The position numbers and the translations under genes are program-made. A stretch of 64,000 nt of DNA from the NCBI RefSeq assembly GCF_013074385.2, contig NZ_JABEYA020000017.1:62001-126000 (forward strand), in the 5' to 3' direction. This document shows, piece after piece, positions 36,148-44,437 of this stretch. Positions within the stretch are counted from its first letter, which is position 1, and every line of letters begins with the position of its first letter. The DNA comes from Vibrio ostreicida (GTDB lineage Bacteria; Pseudomonadota; Gammaproteobacteria; Enterobacterales; Vibrionaceae). Under the pieces are notes generated by a model. It saw only the letters and a program-made list of their open reading frames with translations. It did not search any database and was not told the origin of the DNA.

Positions 36148-36711
36148 ATGCCAACTACAGGTCCAGTACAAGGTAACAGTATCATTAACTCTCAACAGAC
36201 TGATGATATAAAAAATAACATTGCTTCACGAGGTGATGCGGTACTTTCAGGCGGTATTGCCGTTCTTTATACATTTATGAACTTACTGTCTGAGATGGCG
36301 GACGCAAAATACTCACAAATGCAAGCAAAGGCCGATGTATCCCGTAACGCTCAAGATATGGCGAACCAAGTGGATGAGAAGGTTGCAGAAGCCGCTAAAG
36401 AAGGGGATAAAGCGACACGTACCTTGCCTGAAGGTGTGGTGACGTACATGCGTGACAACGGCTTTACAGTCGATGGTATGACCATTGACAACTATTTGTC
36501 TAAAAACGGAACCAAGTTAGATCAAGGTAAATTAAAAGCCGTTAAGTCTGCGTTGGAAACCGTATCAAACCGTGCTTCTGATTTTGTTTCTCAGTCCCAG
36601 CTACAATTGCAAAAATTGATGCAGACATACAATGTAACGGTCAGCTTATTAAATAGTATGCAAACAATGCTAGCGGAAATGAACAAATCGATAGCACAGA
36701 ATATTCGCTAA
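36148..36711 (+). CDS. EspA/SseB-like translocation filament protein, paralogue 1
   Basis: A 187-residue secreted filament subunit of the EspA/SseB/EseB family. N-terminal half: AVLSGGIAVLYTFMNLLSEMADAKYSQMQAKADVSRNAQDMA, described here as the helical segment at about 31-75 (shown in pieces). Middle: PEGVVTYMRDNGFTVDG at about 94-110, like EspA PDEVITYIND. C-terminal coiled coil from about 124 to the end, with SNRASDFVSQSQLQLQK. Such proteins polymerise into a sheath on the needle and are needed for delivery of translocators. AGAGGAAG upstream gives the start. The next gene is a longer paralogue. Confidence 0.88.
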   Translation: MPTTGPVQGNSIINSQQTDDIKNNIASRGDAVLSGGIAVLYTFMNLLSEMADAKYSQMQAKADVSRNAQDMANQVDEKVAEAAKEGDKATRTLPEGVVTYMRDNGFTVDGMTIDNYLSKNGTKLDQGKLKAVKSALETVSNRASDFVSQSQLQLQKLMQTYNVTVSLLNSMQTMLAEMNKSIAQNIR

Positions 36712-36750
36712 CCACTTATAGTCTCTGTCTATATTAATAAGGAGTTTTTT

Positions 36751-37542
36751 ATGCTTCAAGTTGATAAACCTGCAAAGAGCTTGTTGTCAAGAAATAATGG
36801 CGACGTGGAAATTAGAAATGCGATTAAAGGAGACAGTGTATTATCTGGTGGTGTAGACGTTTTATATTTATTTATGAATTTACTCTCGGAACTTGCTGAC
36901 GCTAAATATGGACAAATGCAAGCGAAAGCTGATGTCTCTCGTTCCGCACAGGAAATGGCTAACCGAGTTGATGAAGTAGTGGCTCGGGTAGCGAAACAAG
37001 GGGATAAAGCCATAGGCCAACTGCCGACTGACGTCGTTAACTATCTGTCGGACAATGGGTTTACCGTCGATGGTATGTCGATCAGTGATTACCTCAAAAA
37101 CAGCGATCCATCGACAAAGTATCTCGATAAGCTGAAAGAAAAAATTGCTGAGAGCGGTGCCGTTGGGATGCAATCTTACCGTTGGCAGGATGTGGTCACT
37201 TACATGGATCAGCACGGCATCAAAGTCGATGGTCAACGAGCGTGTGACTATATCTGGAGCCGGCCGGAAGTGGGCTTTAGATCTGGGCAGAGAGTAAGTA
37301 AACAACACATGGAGCATATTGCAGATGCACTTCAAGCGGCAGGTGGCTTAGACCAAGGCAAGCTAAAAGCCGTTAAGTCAGCACTTGATACTGTGTCGAA
37401 TCGAGCGTCGGACTTTGTATCTCAATCTCAGCTCCAGCTACAAAAACTGATGCAAACCTACAACGTGACAGTCAGCCTGCTCAACAGCATGCAAACCATG
37501 CTAGCAGAAATGAACAAGTCCATTGCACAAAACATCCGATAG
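36751..37542 (+). CDS. EspA/SseB-like translocation filament protein, paralogue 2 with insert
   Basis: A 263-residue paralogue of the preceding gene, 39 nt downstream. Its last 64 residues are the same as in paralogue 1 except for one Glu-to-Asp change. The extra length is a block of about 75 residues after the first YLSDNGFTVDG module (about 95-110); the block contains a second, diverged copy of that module (VVTYMDQHGIKVDG at about 148-161). Only one SseB-like gene is usual in SPI-2 and Edwardsiella islands. It could be a second filament subunit, a tip or minor component, or a variable surface form. AAGGAG upstream sets the start. Confidence 0.85.
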   Translation: MLQVDKPAKSLLSRNNGDVEIRNAIKGDSVLSGGVDVLYLFMNLLSELADAKYGQMQAKADVSRSAQEMANRVDEVVARVAKQGDKAIGQLPTDVVNYLSDNGFTVDGMSISDYLKNSDPSTKYLDKLKEKIAESGAVGMQSYRWQDVVTYMDQHGIKVDGQRACDYIWSRPEVGFRSGQRVSKQHMEHIADALQAAGGLDQGKLKAVKSALDTVSNRASDFVSQSQLQLQKLMQTYNVTVSLLNSMQTMLAEMNKSIAQNIR

Positions 37543-37551
37543 GAGGGCGTT

Positions 37552-38037
37552 ATGGTAGAAAAAGACTTTGAAACCTTGCAGACATTTCTTCAGCAAGGTG
37601 GATCAATGAAAATGTTAGCCGATGTGGAACAACATGATCTGGATTTACTGCATCGCTACGGCAACCAACTGATGAACTATGGCGATTATCAGGGTGCTAA
37701 ACGTATCTTCTATCTCTTGATGAAAATCGACCAATGGAACTTTGATTACTTTTTTGCGCTGGGTACTTGCTGTCAGCAGCTTAAAGAGCACGAGGAAGCC
37801 ATCTTCTGCTTTGGTCGCGCCGGAATTGTCAATGTTGAAGATCCGCGCAGCCCCTATTATGCCGGTGAAAACTATCGTGCAGTCGGTAACGCAGAATACG
37901 CGGTGAAATCCTACAACGCAGCACTAAGAGTGTGCGACTGCCACTCTGACAGTAAGTGGGACCACATTGCTGAAAAAGCGAATCAAGCCCTAGCTCAATT
38001 TAATCAGGAGGCATGTTATGACTCAGTTTCAAGTTAA
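37552..38037 (+). CDS. sscA: SycD/LcrH-type chaperone SscA
   Basis: A 161-residue all-helical TPR chaperone of class II. Tetratricopeptide repeats are visible at about 36-69 (NYGDYQGAKRIFYLLMKID), 70-103 (FFALGTCCQQLKEHEEAIFCFG) and 104-137. Position directly before the SseC-like gene is that of SscA, the chaperone of SseC. TAGGAGG gives the start; the end overlaps the next start by 20 nt. Confidence 0.9.
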   Translation: MVEKDFETLQTFLQQGGSMKMLADVEQHDLDLLHRYGNQLMNYGDYQGAKRIFYLLMKIDQWNFDYFFALGTCCQQLKEHEEAIFCFGRAGIVNVEDPRSPYYAGENYRAVGNAEYAVKSYNAALRVCDCHSDSKWDHIAEKANQALAQFNQEACYDSVSS

Positions 38038-39457
38038 TAATCAAAGCCCGGTTACCCGTCTATCTGCGGGTGAGATCCATGACGATACCCAAGTCACTAA
38101 GGCTCGCCTGCCTGACAGCAGAAACGCCAGCAATGTCGTCGATACAGTCAACAGCCAGCAAAAAAGCAAAGTCGTCAGTGCTGATGTGGCCACCGAAGCC
38201 TTGCAACGCGTTCTATCCGCTTTTCATAAAGGAGATGACGTCACCGTTAGCCAGCTAGAAAAAGCGTCGATGAATGACATGGTGCTTATGGCTGCGAATC
38301 TGGGGCTCAAAACGTTTGGTGAAACGGCAAACGCCGCCGCTAAGGCCAGTCGACTCATGACGGATACACAAGAGGTTCTTCGTGACCAACAAGTGAAAGA
38401 ATTCCAAGAACAATTAGCCAAACGTATTGAGCAATCGGAAAAGGCGCACAAAGGTGGGATTTTCGGTGCGATCTTTGACTGGATTATCGGTGCAGTTGAA
38501 GCGATAACCGGCGTGTTCAAGCTCATCGAGGGAGCCGCTCGGATTGCCGTTGGTGATGTTGCGGGTGGTGCTTTAGACATGGCCAGTGGTGCCGCCTATC
38601 TGACCGCTGGTGTTGCTGGCATGGTAAAAGCGGCAGCTGAAACCGCCATTCTTTGCGGAGCAGATAAAGAAAAATGCCAACAAGTTATTGATGTAGCAGC
38701 CAAAGTTCAGCTAGGTGCAGAAGTGGTTGCGATGGCACTTGATATCTTCCAGGCTGGCCGCGCTATTTCAGCGACGCGTTCGATTGCGAAAGGCACCGAA
38801 ACTGCGATGAAAGAAGCAGCCCCTAAATTGGTGGAAAGTATCGGTAAAGGCGCGACCCAGGAGGCGACCAATATTGCCCAACAAGTGGGCAAACAGGTCT
38901 CGGAACAAGTCGCTGAGCAAGTCAGTAAACAGCTGATGAATGGTGTCGCTCAGGGTGTCGAGAAAGTTGCAGAACGTGGTGGTCAGATTGCGAAGTCATT
39001 GGGTAAAGCATTTAGTGAAGAAGCGATTCAGCAACTTGTCACTAAATCTGTGGAAAAAGCAGCGACAGCAGCCATTGAAAAAGGGGCGCAGATCACCGCA
39101 GAGCAGATTACCAAACAAGTGACCACCATGGTTCGCAACGAAGTGATCAAAACCGTTATTAAAGCGTGTACATATACCTCGCTTGGGCTTATTCGCGCAT
39201 CGGCAGGCTCTGGTCAGGCCATTACCGGAGGGGTAATCAGTGAGGAAAAAGCCAAACTTCAAAAAGAAATTGAAGGATTGATCGTTCAACAGAACCTAAT
39301 GGAATTTTGCTACGAATGGTATGACCAAGCGAAAGATCAGCAGTCAAAAACGATCAAAGATCTTGTCAACAAACAGGGGGACTCTCTTGAAAACTCAAGT
39401 AAAGTTATTAACGAAACGGGCATGTTACAAGTACGCATTGCAGCTTCCGCAGTGTAG
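38018..39457 (+). CDS. sseC: SseC-like hydrophobic translocator
   Basis: A 479-residue pore-forming translocator, near the length of SseC (484). Two hydrophobic regions lie at about 145-170 (GAIFDWIIGAVEAITGVFKL) and 185-210, as in SseC/EspD/YopB. The C-terminal half has long heptad stretches with tandem EQVAEQVSKQ-type motifs (about 285-320) for coiled-coil contacts. It would insert in the host membrane with the SseD-like protein. AGGAGG lies upstream, inside the end of the chaperone gene. Confidence 0.9.
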   Translation: MTQFQVNNQSPVTRLSAGEIHDDTQVTKARLPDSRNASNVVDTVNSQQKSKVVSADVATEALQRVLSAFHKGDDVTVSQLEKASMNDMVLMAANLGLKTFGETANAAAKASRLMTDTQEVLRDQQVKEFQEQLAKRIEQSEKAHKGGIFGAIFDWIIGAVEAITGVFKLIEGAARIAVGDVAGGALDMASGAAYLTAGVAGMVKAAAETAILCGADKEKCQQVIDVAAKVQLGAEVVAMALDIFQAGRAISATRSIAKGTETAMKEAAPKLVESIGKGATQEATNIAQQVGKQVSEQVAEQVSKQLMNGVAQGVEKVAERGGQIAKSLGKAFSEEAIQQLVTKSVEKAATAAIEKGAQITAEQITKQVTTMVRNEVIKTVIKACTYTSLGLIRASAGSGQAITGGVISEEKAKLQKEIEGLIVQQNLMEFCYEWYDQAKDQQSKTIKDLVNKQGDSLENSSKVINETGMLQVRIAASAV

Positions 39458-39471
39458 CTAAGGGGACAATT

Positions 39472-40062
39472 ATGACAGACTTACACGTATCAAATAATGC
39501 ACCAGCAATCACCACGCACTCTGACAGTATTGGTCACGATGTGTCGGGTAGTGAAGCGATGGATGCGATTGCTCAACTTAATGAACTGATGGTTAAGCTT
39601 TCTGAAATCTTTCAAAAGCTTCGTAACGTGCTTCAAGAGTACAACCAAAAACAGCAGCTTTTGGGCTGGGACGTACAGAAAGCATCAATGGATACCAAGC
39701 GTGATGCGATAGAAAGTACGTTTGACGCTGCGTCTTTGTCTGGAGGTTTGCAGATCCTATCCGGTGTTATCGGTATGGCAGGGGTCGGGGCATCAGCAAA
39801 ATTTGGTGAGGCGGCAACGCACCTTGGTCAGGCGCTCGGCAAAGGCGTTGAAGGAGCCGGTACAATGGGTTCTTCTTCAATGACCAAAGACGCTGACCTT
39901 GAAAAAATGGAAAGTGAATTCCAAGCAACCAACGCACAAATTTATGCCAAAAGTACCAATGAGCTCGGTGATAAATCACGTCAAGTTTCAGAACAGATGC
40001 GCTCCTTGATCAAAGAGTTGGTTGAGTTGCATGGTCGAATTTCTTCCGCCGTACACAACTAA
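39472..40062 (+). CDS. sseD: SseD-like translocator
   Basis: A 196-residue protein of the size and place of SseD. One hydrophobic segment lies at about 88-108 (GGLQILSGVIGMAGVGAS), with helices on both sides (QLNELMVKLSEIFQKLRNVL and the C-terminus). SseD/EspB forms the translocon with SseC. Ribosome binding site AAGGGG. A strong terminator follows. Confidence 0.88.
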   Translation: MTDLHVSNNAPAITTHSDSIGHDVSGSEAMDAIAQLNELMVKLSEIFQKLRNVLQEYNQKQQLLGWDVQKASMDTKRDAIESTFDAASLSGGLQILSGVIGMAGVGASAKFGEAATHLGQALGKGVEGAGTMGSSSMTKDADLEKMESEFQATNAQIYAKSTNELGDKSRQVSEQMRSLIKELVELHGRISSAVHN

Positions 40063-40085
40063 ATTCATGGACTATGAACACAAAT

Positions 40086-40112
40086 AAAAGTACCGCCTAT
40101 GCGGTACTTTTT
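40086..40112 (+). terminator. Terminator after sseD
   Basis: AAAAGTACCGC-ctat-GCGGTACTTTTT, an 11-bp perfect stem with U tract. It lies 18 nt before the start of the next chaperone gene, so transcription of the sscB-effector pair must come by read-through or from an unseen promoter. Confidence 0.9.
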
Positions 40113-40129
40113 CGATGATGGAATCATTT

Positions 40130-40618
40130 ATGAAAACAACAAATTTTCTTTCTATCGACCTTAACCAGGTGTCTGAAACAATCAAAGCGGTGATCGGTGG
40201 CCATCAAACGTTGGCTGAGCTCAATCAAGTGGAAGACAGCCAACTCGATCAATGTTATGAGAGTGCCATCGCGCTTTACAATGAAAGCCGCATGGTGGAA
40301 GCGTTGCCCAAGTTCGCTTATCTTGCGATGCATAACCCATGGTGCCGAGACTTTCTTTTCGGCTTAGCCTCAACCCTTCACGCATTACAACAAACAGAAC
40401 ATGCCTTGGTTTTTTATGGGTACGTGACTCTAATGGATGCTTGCGATGCGGGTGCGACGTTTCGCATCGGACAATGTTATTTGTCACTTGGTAAGAAAAA
40501 TGAAGCAATGGATGCATTGTACACCAGTATTGAGCAAAGCTTTCTTACGCCCGAGCAACCCGAGATCCGTTCATTTGCCCAATCATTACTTGATGATATT
40601 ACTGATCATCGAATCTAG
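40130..40618 (+). CDS. sscB: Second SycD-like TPR chaperone, SscB-like
   Basis: A 162-residue TPR chaperone, similar in layout to SscA (ALYNESRMVEALPKFAYLAMHNPW, FLFGLASTLHALQQTEHALVFYG, GATFRIGQCYLSLGKKNEAMDAL). In SPI-2 the gene between sseE and sseF is sscB, the chaperone of SseF; here it likewise precedes an SseF/SseG-like protein. The ATG at 40130 has GGAA at 7 nt; ATGs at 40115 and 40118 lie closer to the hairpin and lack a site. No sseE counterpart was recognised. Confidence 0.85.
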   Translation: MKTTNFLSIDLNQVSETIKAVIGGHQTLAELNQVEDSQLDQCYESAIALYNESRMVEALPKFAYLAMHNPWCRDFLFGLASTLHALQQTEHALVFYGYVTLMDACDAGATFRIGQCYLSLGKKNEAMDALYTSIEQSFLTPEQPEIRSFAQSLLDDITDHRI

Positions 40619-40632
40619 AAAAGGAGCTATCC

Positions 40633-41706
40633 ATGCCAAACCTTCAGGAAATCAGAAACACTGTCCTTACGCCTTTGTCTGTTTCACAGGACACCGCTTT
40701 GAGAAATTCGCATTCAATGACATTGGCAGGTCTCGACCTTGCATCACGCTTTGATGTAGCACAAGTCCCGTTAAAAACATCTCACTCGGTCAGCGAGCGA
40801 CTGGACTTAGCTGAATTTGATGTAAAAACTCACCAAAAGAATGCAGAGACGAAATCCAAAGCTTTTGCACAACAACAAATCCAACAATTCCGTGAACTTG
40901 AAGTCAAAGCACAGGCTGCCGGGATAGACGTGGCCAAAAAAGCGTTCTTTAAAGAGCTGTTTAATGTGGCATTAGCAGGCGTGGGACTTGGCCTATCCGT
41001 GCTAGCGACGGCGGTCACTGGGGGAGCGGGTGCTCCAATTCTTGCTGCCGCCAGTGTTGCTTTTACGCTCGCGGTTGCTGATGCTGGATGTGCGCTGGCA
41101 AATTGGTATCGCGCTGCTCATGACGGAGAAGGGCTCAAAATGGGCTCAGACACAATTAGCAACACTCTTTACGCCTTATTAGATAAAATGGGGGTCAACG
41201 ATGACAATGCCGAGTATTGGGCAAGAGCAACATCCACCACACTTCGCCTTGGCTTGACCATAGGAACGCTATTTTCAGGTATGGTGTCACCGGCCAACGT
41301 TCCGGGAGCGCTTGGCAGTGCAATGTCGACGATTAAAATCGCTAAATTAGGTGTGGGCGCGGCTGGAAACTCAGCCTTGAGCTTTCAGTTAGATAATACT
41401 AGCAAAGCCAAAAGCAAGGTAGGTCAAGACCTTAAAAATCATCAAGAAGCAATGACAACGAGCCAGCTCGACAAAACGAAAGAACAACTCTCTCGTACAA
41501 CGACCAATCTAGATCGTGAAAGAACATTTTCAGACATATTGGCGCGAAAAAATGAGCAAGTATTTAATCAACTCGAACGGGCTCAACACGCGATTGAGCA
41601 AAAAGATAAAGCGATACTGGAGTTAACAGAGAAACTTAAATTGTTTATTCAATCGGGAGTCAGTGGGCCAGAAATTCAACAGCTTGCGAGTGAGCATTTT
41701 ACGTAA
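40633..41706 (+). CDS. SseF/SseG/EseG-like effector with C-terminal coiled coil
   Basis: A 357-residue protein. The hydrophobic region at about 110-160 (GLGLSVLATAVTGGAGAP, then AADAGCALANW-like AVADAGCA) matches Salmonella SseG (a LTVLSGGGAPLVALAG and AIADVACL pattern), and the next part MGSDTISNTLYALLDKM resembles SseG MAHDSIGNAVFYI. A second hydrophobic stretch lies near 204-220. Unlike SseF (260) and SseG (229), there is a C-terminal tail with a long heptad region (about 270-345). SseF and SseG act on Golgi-linked vacuole positioning; EseG in Edwardsiella disturbs microtubules. The function here is unknown. It follows its presumed chaperone by 14 nt with AAGGAG. Confidence 0.75.
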   Translation: MPNLQEIRNTVLTPLSVSQDTALRNSHSMTLAGLDLASRFDVAQVPLKTSHSVSERLDLAEFDVKTHQKNAETKSKAFAQQQIQQFRELEVKAQAAGIDVAKKAFFKELFNVALAGVGLGLSVLATAVTGGAGAPILAAASVAFTLAVADAGCALANWYRAAHDGEGLKMGSDTISNTLYALLDKMGVNDDNAEYWARATSTTLRLGLTIGTLFSGMVSPANVPGALGSAMSTIKIAKLGVGAAGNSALSFQLDNTSKAKSKVGQDLKNHQEAMTTSQLDKTKEQLSRTTTNLDRERTFSDILARKNEQVFNQLERAQHAIEQKDKAILELTEKLKLFIQSGVSGPEIQQLASEHFT

Positions 41707-41708
41707 AC

Positions 41709-41745
41709 ATAGCCGCTATTGGCCTTAAATAACGGCTATTTCTTC
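41709..41745 (+). terminator. Terminator after the SseF/G-like gene
   Basis: Imperfect inverted repeat ATAGCCGcTATT ... AATAaCGGCTAT, followed by TTCTTCC. Confidence 0.75.
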
Positions 41746-41755
41746 CGTTAAAAAC

Positions 41756-41810
41756 GGCGTATCACTGTTCACCTAACTCAATCTAGGGGGAAGGGGATAC
41801 GCCTTTATTT
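41756..41810. terminator. Second hairpin, long loop
   Basis: GGCGTATC at 41756-41763 pairs with GATACGCC at 41796-41803 around a 32-nt loop, followed by TTTATTTTT. It lies between the convergent effector and binding-protein genes. It may end minus- or plus-strand transcripts. Confidence 0.5.
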
Positions 41811-41889
41811 TTGGCCAGCGCGCGACCTTCAGACGTGAGTGACGAGAAGGAAAAGAGGTGGGTAAAAAAGCCAGAAATAGAGACGATGA

Positions 41890-42588
41890 TCAATCGGACG
41901 CTTGTTGTTGTTTTGCTCGATCCTGCATAAATGCTTTACTTGACTCTTCAAGCTGAGGGCGCAAATGAGCTTTTGATACATGAATAAAATGATAGAGGGG
42001 TTCGCGTGATATGGCGGGACTGGCCAATTTAATGTTAGAAAATGCGCCATTTAACGCTTCGAACATGACTTTAGGTGCAAGCCACACATCAGCTCTTCCT
42101 TTCGACAGCATTAATGCGCCTTGTTTCTGCGACTGGACCAAATGCAATTTTTTGTAGTTTTTTAACTTTTTTACATAACGTGTGCCATGGTGAGAGACCA
42201 CCACCTTGTCACTGAGTTGCGACAAATCTTCGTAATACTCATCGCCAATCGTAAATAAATAGATTTCCATATAAGCCAACGGAACATCGATCTTTAGAAG
42301 GCTTTCTTCTTGCTCCAAGCTGCCGATCCTGAGATCCAACGCATCGTACTGCCCTGACAGTACACTTTTAATCGCCCGTTCATTGGGCAAATAAATGAAC
42401 TTTGGTTGCAGCGCGGCATTGATATAAATCCTTTCAAGATCACCCTCGACACTCAGCCCGAATTTTTTGTTTATTTCCGAGTCTCGATAGACTTGGCCAA
42501 GTGCGATTTCGACGACTTCTGGCTCAGAGGCAATTAGGGGAGTTGCAGAAAGAGCGACCGTTAACAAAGTGATTATCTTTATCTTCAT
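41890..42588 (-). CDS. Periplasmic substrate-binding-like protein (SBP_bac_3 type)
   Basis: A 232-residue exported protein: signal peptide of about 20 residues (MKIKIITLLTVALSATPLIA), then a type II periplasmic binding fold with an NERAIKSVLSGQYDAL motif, DKVVVSHHGTRYVKKLKNY and ADVWLAPKVMFEAL in the expected order. No permease or ATPase gene is adjacent, so it probably delivers a ligand to a receptor (for instance the nearby chemoreceptor) and not to an ABC transporter. The start is uncertain: the ATG at 42588 gives the best signal peptide; upstream ATGs at 42594 and 42597 are in frame, none with a strong ribosome binding site. Divergent from the porin gene. Confidence 0.7.
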   Translation of the reverse strand: MKIKIITLLTVALSATPLIASEPEVVEIALGQVYRDSEINKKFGLSVEGDLERIYINAALQPKFIYLPNERAIKSVLSGQYDALDLRIGSLEQEESLLKIDVPLAYMEIYLFTIGDEYYEDLSQLSDKVVVSHHGTRYVKKLKNYKKLHLVQSQKQGALMLSKGRADVWLAPKVMFEALNGAFSNIKLASPAISREPLYHFIHVSKAHLRPQLEESSKAFMQDRAKQQQASD

Positions 42589-42606
42589 GTCCATCATTTC
42601 ACTCAA

Positions 42607-42854
42607 ATGGGCGTTAATCCGAGCCGACTTACGGACTACTTGAAACCCAATTGTAGTCTAGCTGACCCTATCTTGCTGAACTTAAAATCGAATGACGAAG
42701 TGACGAATGGCGCGATAACACAAGTATTCAAATTTTTATTGTATTTTGTGCGGCCTCAAAATTTATGGGCTAGTGTTTGAGATGACTGATTATTTTGGTC
42801 AATGGTTTAGTGAAAAATGCCTTCAAAGGGTAATCATTTAAGGACGATATTAAG
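42607..42854. other. Divergent intergenic region, 248 bp
   Basis: Separates the minus-strand binding-protein gene from the porin operon. No 18-bp palindrome is present. No repeat was recognised. Confidence 0.45.
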
Positions 42855-43964
42855 ATGATACAACTTGGAAAAACCAATAAGATCACTTTGGTGCTCAGCA
42901 GTGTGTGCCTCATTTACTCGGATTTAGCACTGGCCGAGATAGACTGGCGAGGTTATGCGACGATCGCAGGTGGAAGAACATTCGAAAACAGAGATTACGA
43001 TACCCTAACAGATGAATTGCGGATTGATAAGTTGTCTGTGGTCGGACTTCAGGGCTCTTCGGATCTGTCAGATGGCTTGAGTGCTACTGTACAATTGGTG
43101 GCTCGCGGGAAAGACGATTTTGACCCCGAGTTTGAGTGGGCTTACGTCAAATATCAGTACAACGATAACCTTGACATCAAATTCGGACGGCTTAGAGCGC
43201 CGTTTTACTATTACTCCGAATATCTGGATGTGAGTTACGCATATAACTGGATTTCTCCACCGATTGAAGTGTATGCGAGCAACGTGACCAATTACGATGG
43301 GATCAACGTCTTTTATGCCAATAATGTGGGTGACTTTGATTATTCTGTTTATCTGGGTTCAGGCACGAGAAATGTCACACTGACGGCTGGAGATCTGTCG
43401 GGCACGTACAATATTATTTCGAATTTTGATGTGAGTTATGGCGATTTTAAAGCAAAACTCATTTATTCACAGTTTGATATATCACTGACAAGTACAACAT
43501 TGGTTACCGTTCAGTCTAGCTTCACTGATTTACCTGGTGCTTTTGTCATTGAAGATATGGGCGGGCATATTGCAGGTGTGGCTGGCTATTATGACCCAGG
43601 TGAATATTACTTAGGTGTGGAGTATGCCGAGGTGCGCTTCGATGACGACGTGATCTCGATTTCTGAAGATGACCGTTTCTTAGCTACTGTAGGTTACAGA
43701 ATAAGTGACTACACTCTTCACTATTCTTATTCCACTTCAGACAAGTCGAACGGCTTAGACCGCGTGTCCACCTCAGATAGCCGATACAGTACCGCGAAAC
43801 AAGTCGCAGATGCGGTCCTTTCTGAAGACCAAACACATATTGTTGGTGTGCGATACGATTTCCATTCAAACGCGGCTTTGAAGTTTGAATATGGTTATAC
43901 CGATAACGACTATACCGATCAAGATACACAGTTCTTTAGAACTGGTGTCAGCATAATTTTTTAA
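42855..43964 (+). CDS. Outer-membrane porin-like beta-barrel
   Basis: A 369-residue exported protein with a signal peptide (MIQLGKTNKITLVLSSVCLIYSDLALA) and a mature part made of alternating short strands rich in Tyr, Gly and Asp, ending in the C-terminal aromatic FFRTGVSIIF typical of Gram-negative barrels. EWAYVKYQYNDNLDIKFGRLRAPFYYYSEY and a preceding SDLSDGLSATVQLV match general porins of the DcaP/phosphate porin type. It opens a three- or four-gene run with a small PstS-like protein and a chemoreceptor. The substrate is not visible. Confidence 0.82.
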   Translation: MIQLGKTNKITLVLSSVCLIYSDLALAEIDWRGYATIAGGRTFENRDYDTLTDELRIDKLSVVGLQGSSDLSDGLSATVQLVARGKDDFDPEFEWAYVKYQYNDNLDIKFGRLRAPFYYYSEYLDVSYAYNWISPPIEVYASNVTNYDGINVFYANNVGDFDYSVYLGSGTRNVTLTAGDLSGTYNIISNFDVSYGDFKAKLIYSQFDISLTSTTLVTVQSSFTDLPGAFVIEDMGGHIAGVAGYYDPGEYYLGVEYAEVRFDDDVISISEDDRFLATVGYRISDYTLHYSYSTSDKSNGLDRVSTSDSRYSTAKQVADAVLSEDQTHIVGVRYDFHSNAALKFEYGYTDNDYTDQDTQFFRTGVSIIF

Positions 43965-43973
43965 GGAGGTTAC

Positions 43974-44384
43974 ATGAAAAGACTAATGATGATGTTAACA
44001 ACACTATTGTTTTCGTTCAATGCAGCCTCAGCCGTCGTTGTGATCGTAAACAAATCCAGCTCAGCGGTTCTGGATAAAAAGCAAATATCAAGGATTTATC
44101 TTAATCTTGATAAGAAGTTGGAAAGCGGCCGTCCGATTATTCCAATTGCTCATGTTTCATCGAGCCCACTTGCGGCAGAGTTCAACAAAAACGTGGTGGG
44201 TAAGTCAAGCTCACAATACAAGGCATACTGGTCTAAGCTTATATTCACAGGCAAGGGAACACCGCCGAAAGAGGTTGACAGTGACGATGAAGTGATACAA
44301 TTAGTCGCGAACAACCCAGATCTGATTGGCTACGTAGAAAAAGGAAGTGTCACTGATGATGTGAAAGTCATTGGCGAATTTTAG
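43974..44384 (+). CDS. Small PstS-like periplasmic protein
   Basis: A 136-residue exported protein with a signal peptide (MKRLMMMLTTLLFSFNAASA) and a compact domain that resembles one lobe of phosphate-binding PstS-like proteins: VVIVNKSSSAVLDKKQISRIYLN, then PIIPIAHVSSSPLAAEF and NPDLIGYVEKGSV. It lacks the second lobe, so it is too short for a standard PstS. Strong ribosome binding site AAGGAGG. It lies 9 nt after the porin gene. Confidence 0.75.
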   Translation: MKRLMMMLTTLLFSFNAASAVVVIVNKSSSAVLDKKQISRIYLNLDKKLESGRPIIPIAHVSSSPLAAEFNKNVVGKSSSQYKAYWSKLIFTGKGTPPKEVDSDDEVIQLVANNPDLIGYVEKGSVTDDVKVIGEF

Positions 44385-44390
44385 ACGATT

Positions 44391-44413
44391 GGGCTTAGGC
44401 ATCGCCTAAGCCC
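44391..44413. promoter_or_regulatory. Hairpin between PstS-like gene and chemoreceptor
   Basis: Perfect 10-bp stem GGGCTTAGGC-atc-GCCTAAGCCC, with no T tract. It may act as an mRNA processing or stabilising element between the two genes. Confidence 0.55.
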
Positions 44414-44437
44414 ACTACCCATGATGTTGGAGCTCTT

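Noticed and set aside
41756..41803. GTTCACCT inside a hairpin loop resembles a half of the 18-bp palindrome
   Set aside because: Only one half is present, the other arm and the conserved AC are missing, and no gene starts downstream on that strand.
44391..44413. Rho-independent terminator before the chemoreceptor
   Set aside because: The stem is perfect but no T tract follows on either strand; listed as a hairpin only.
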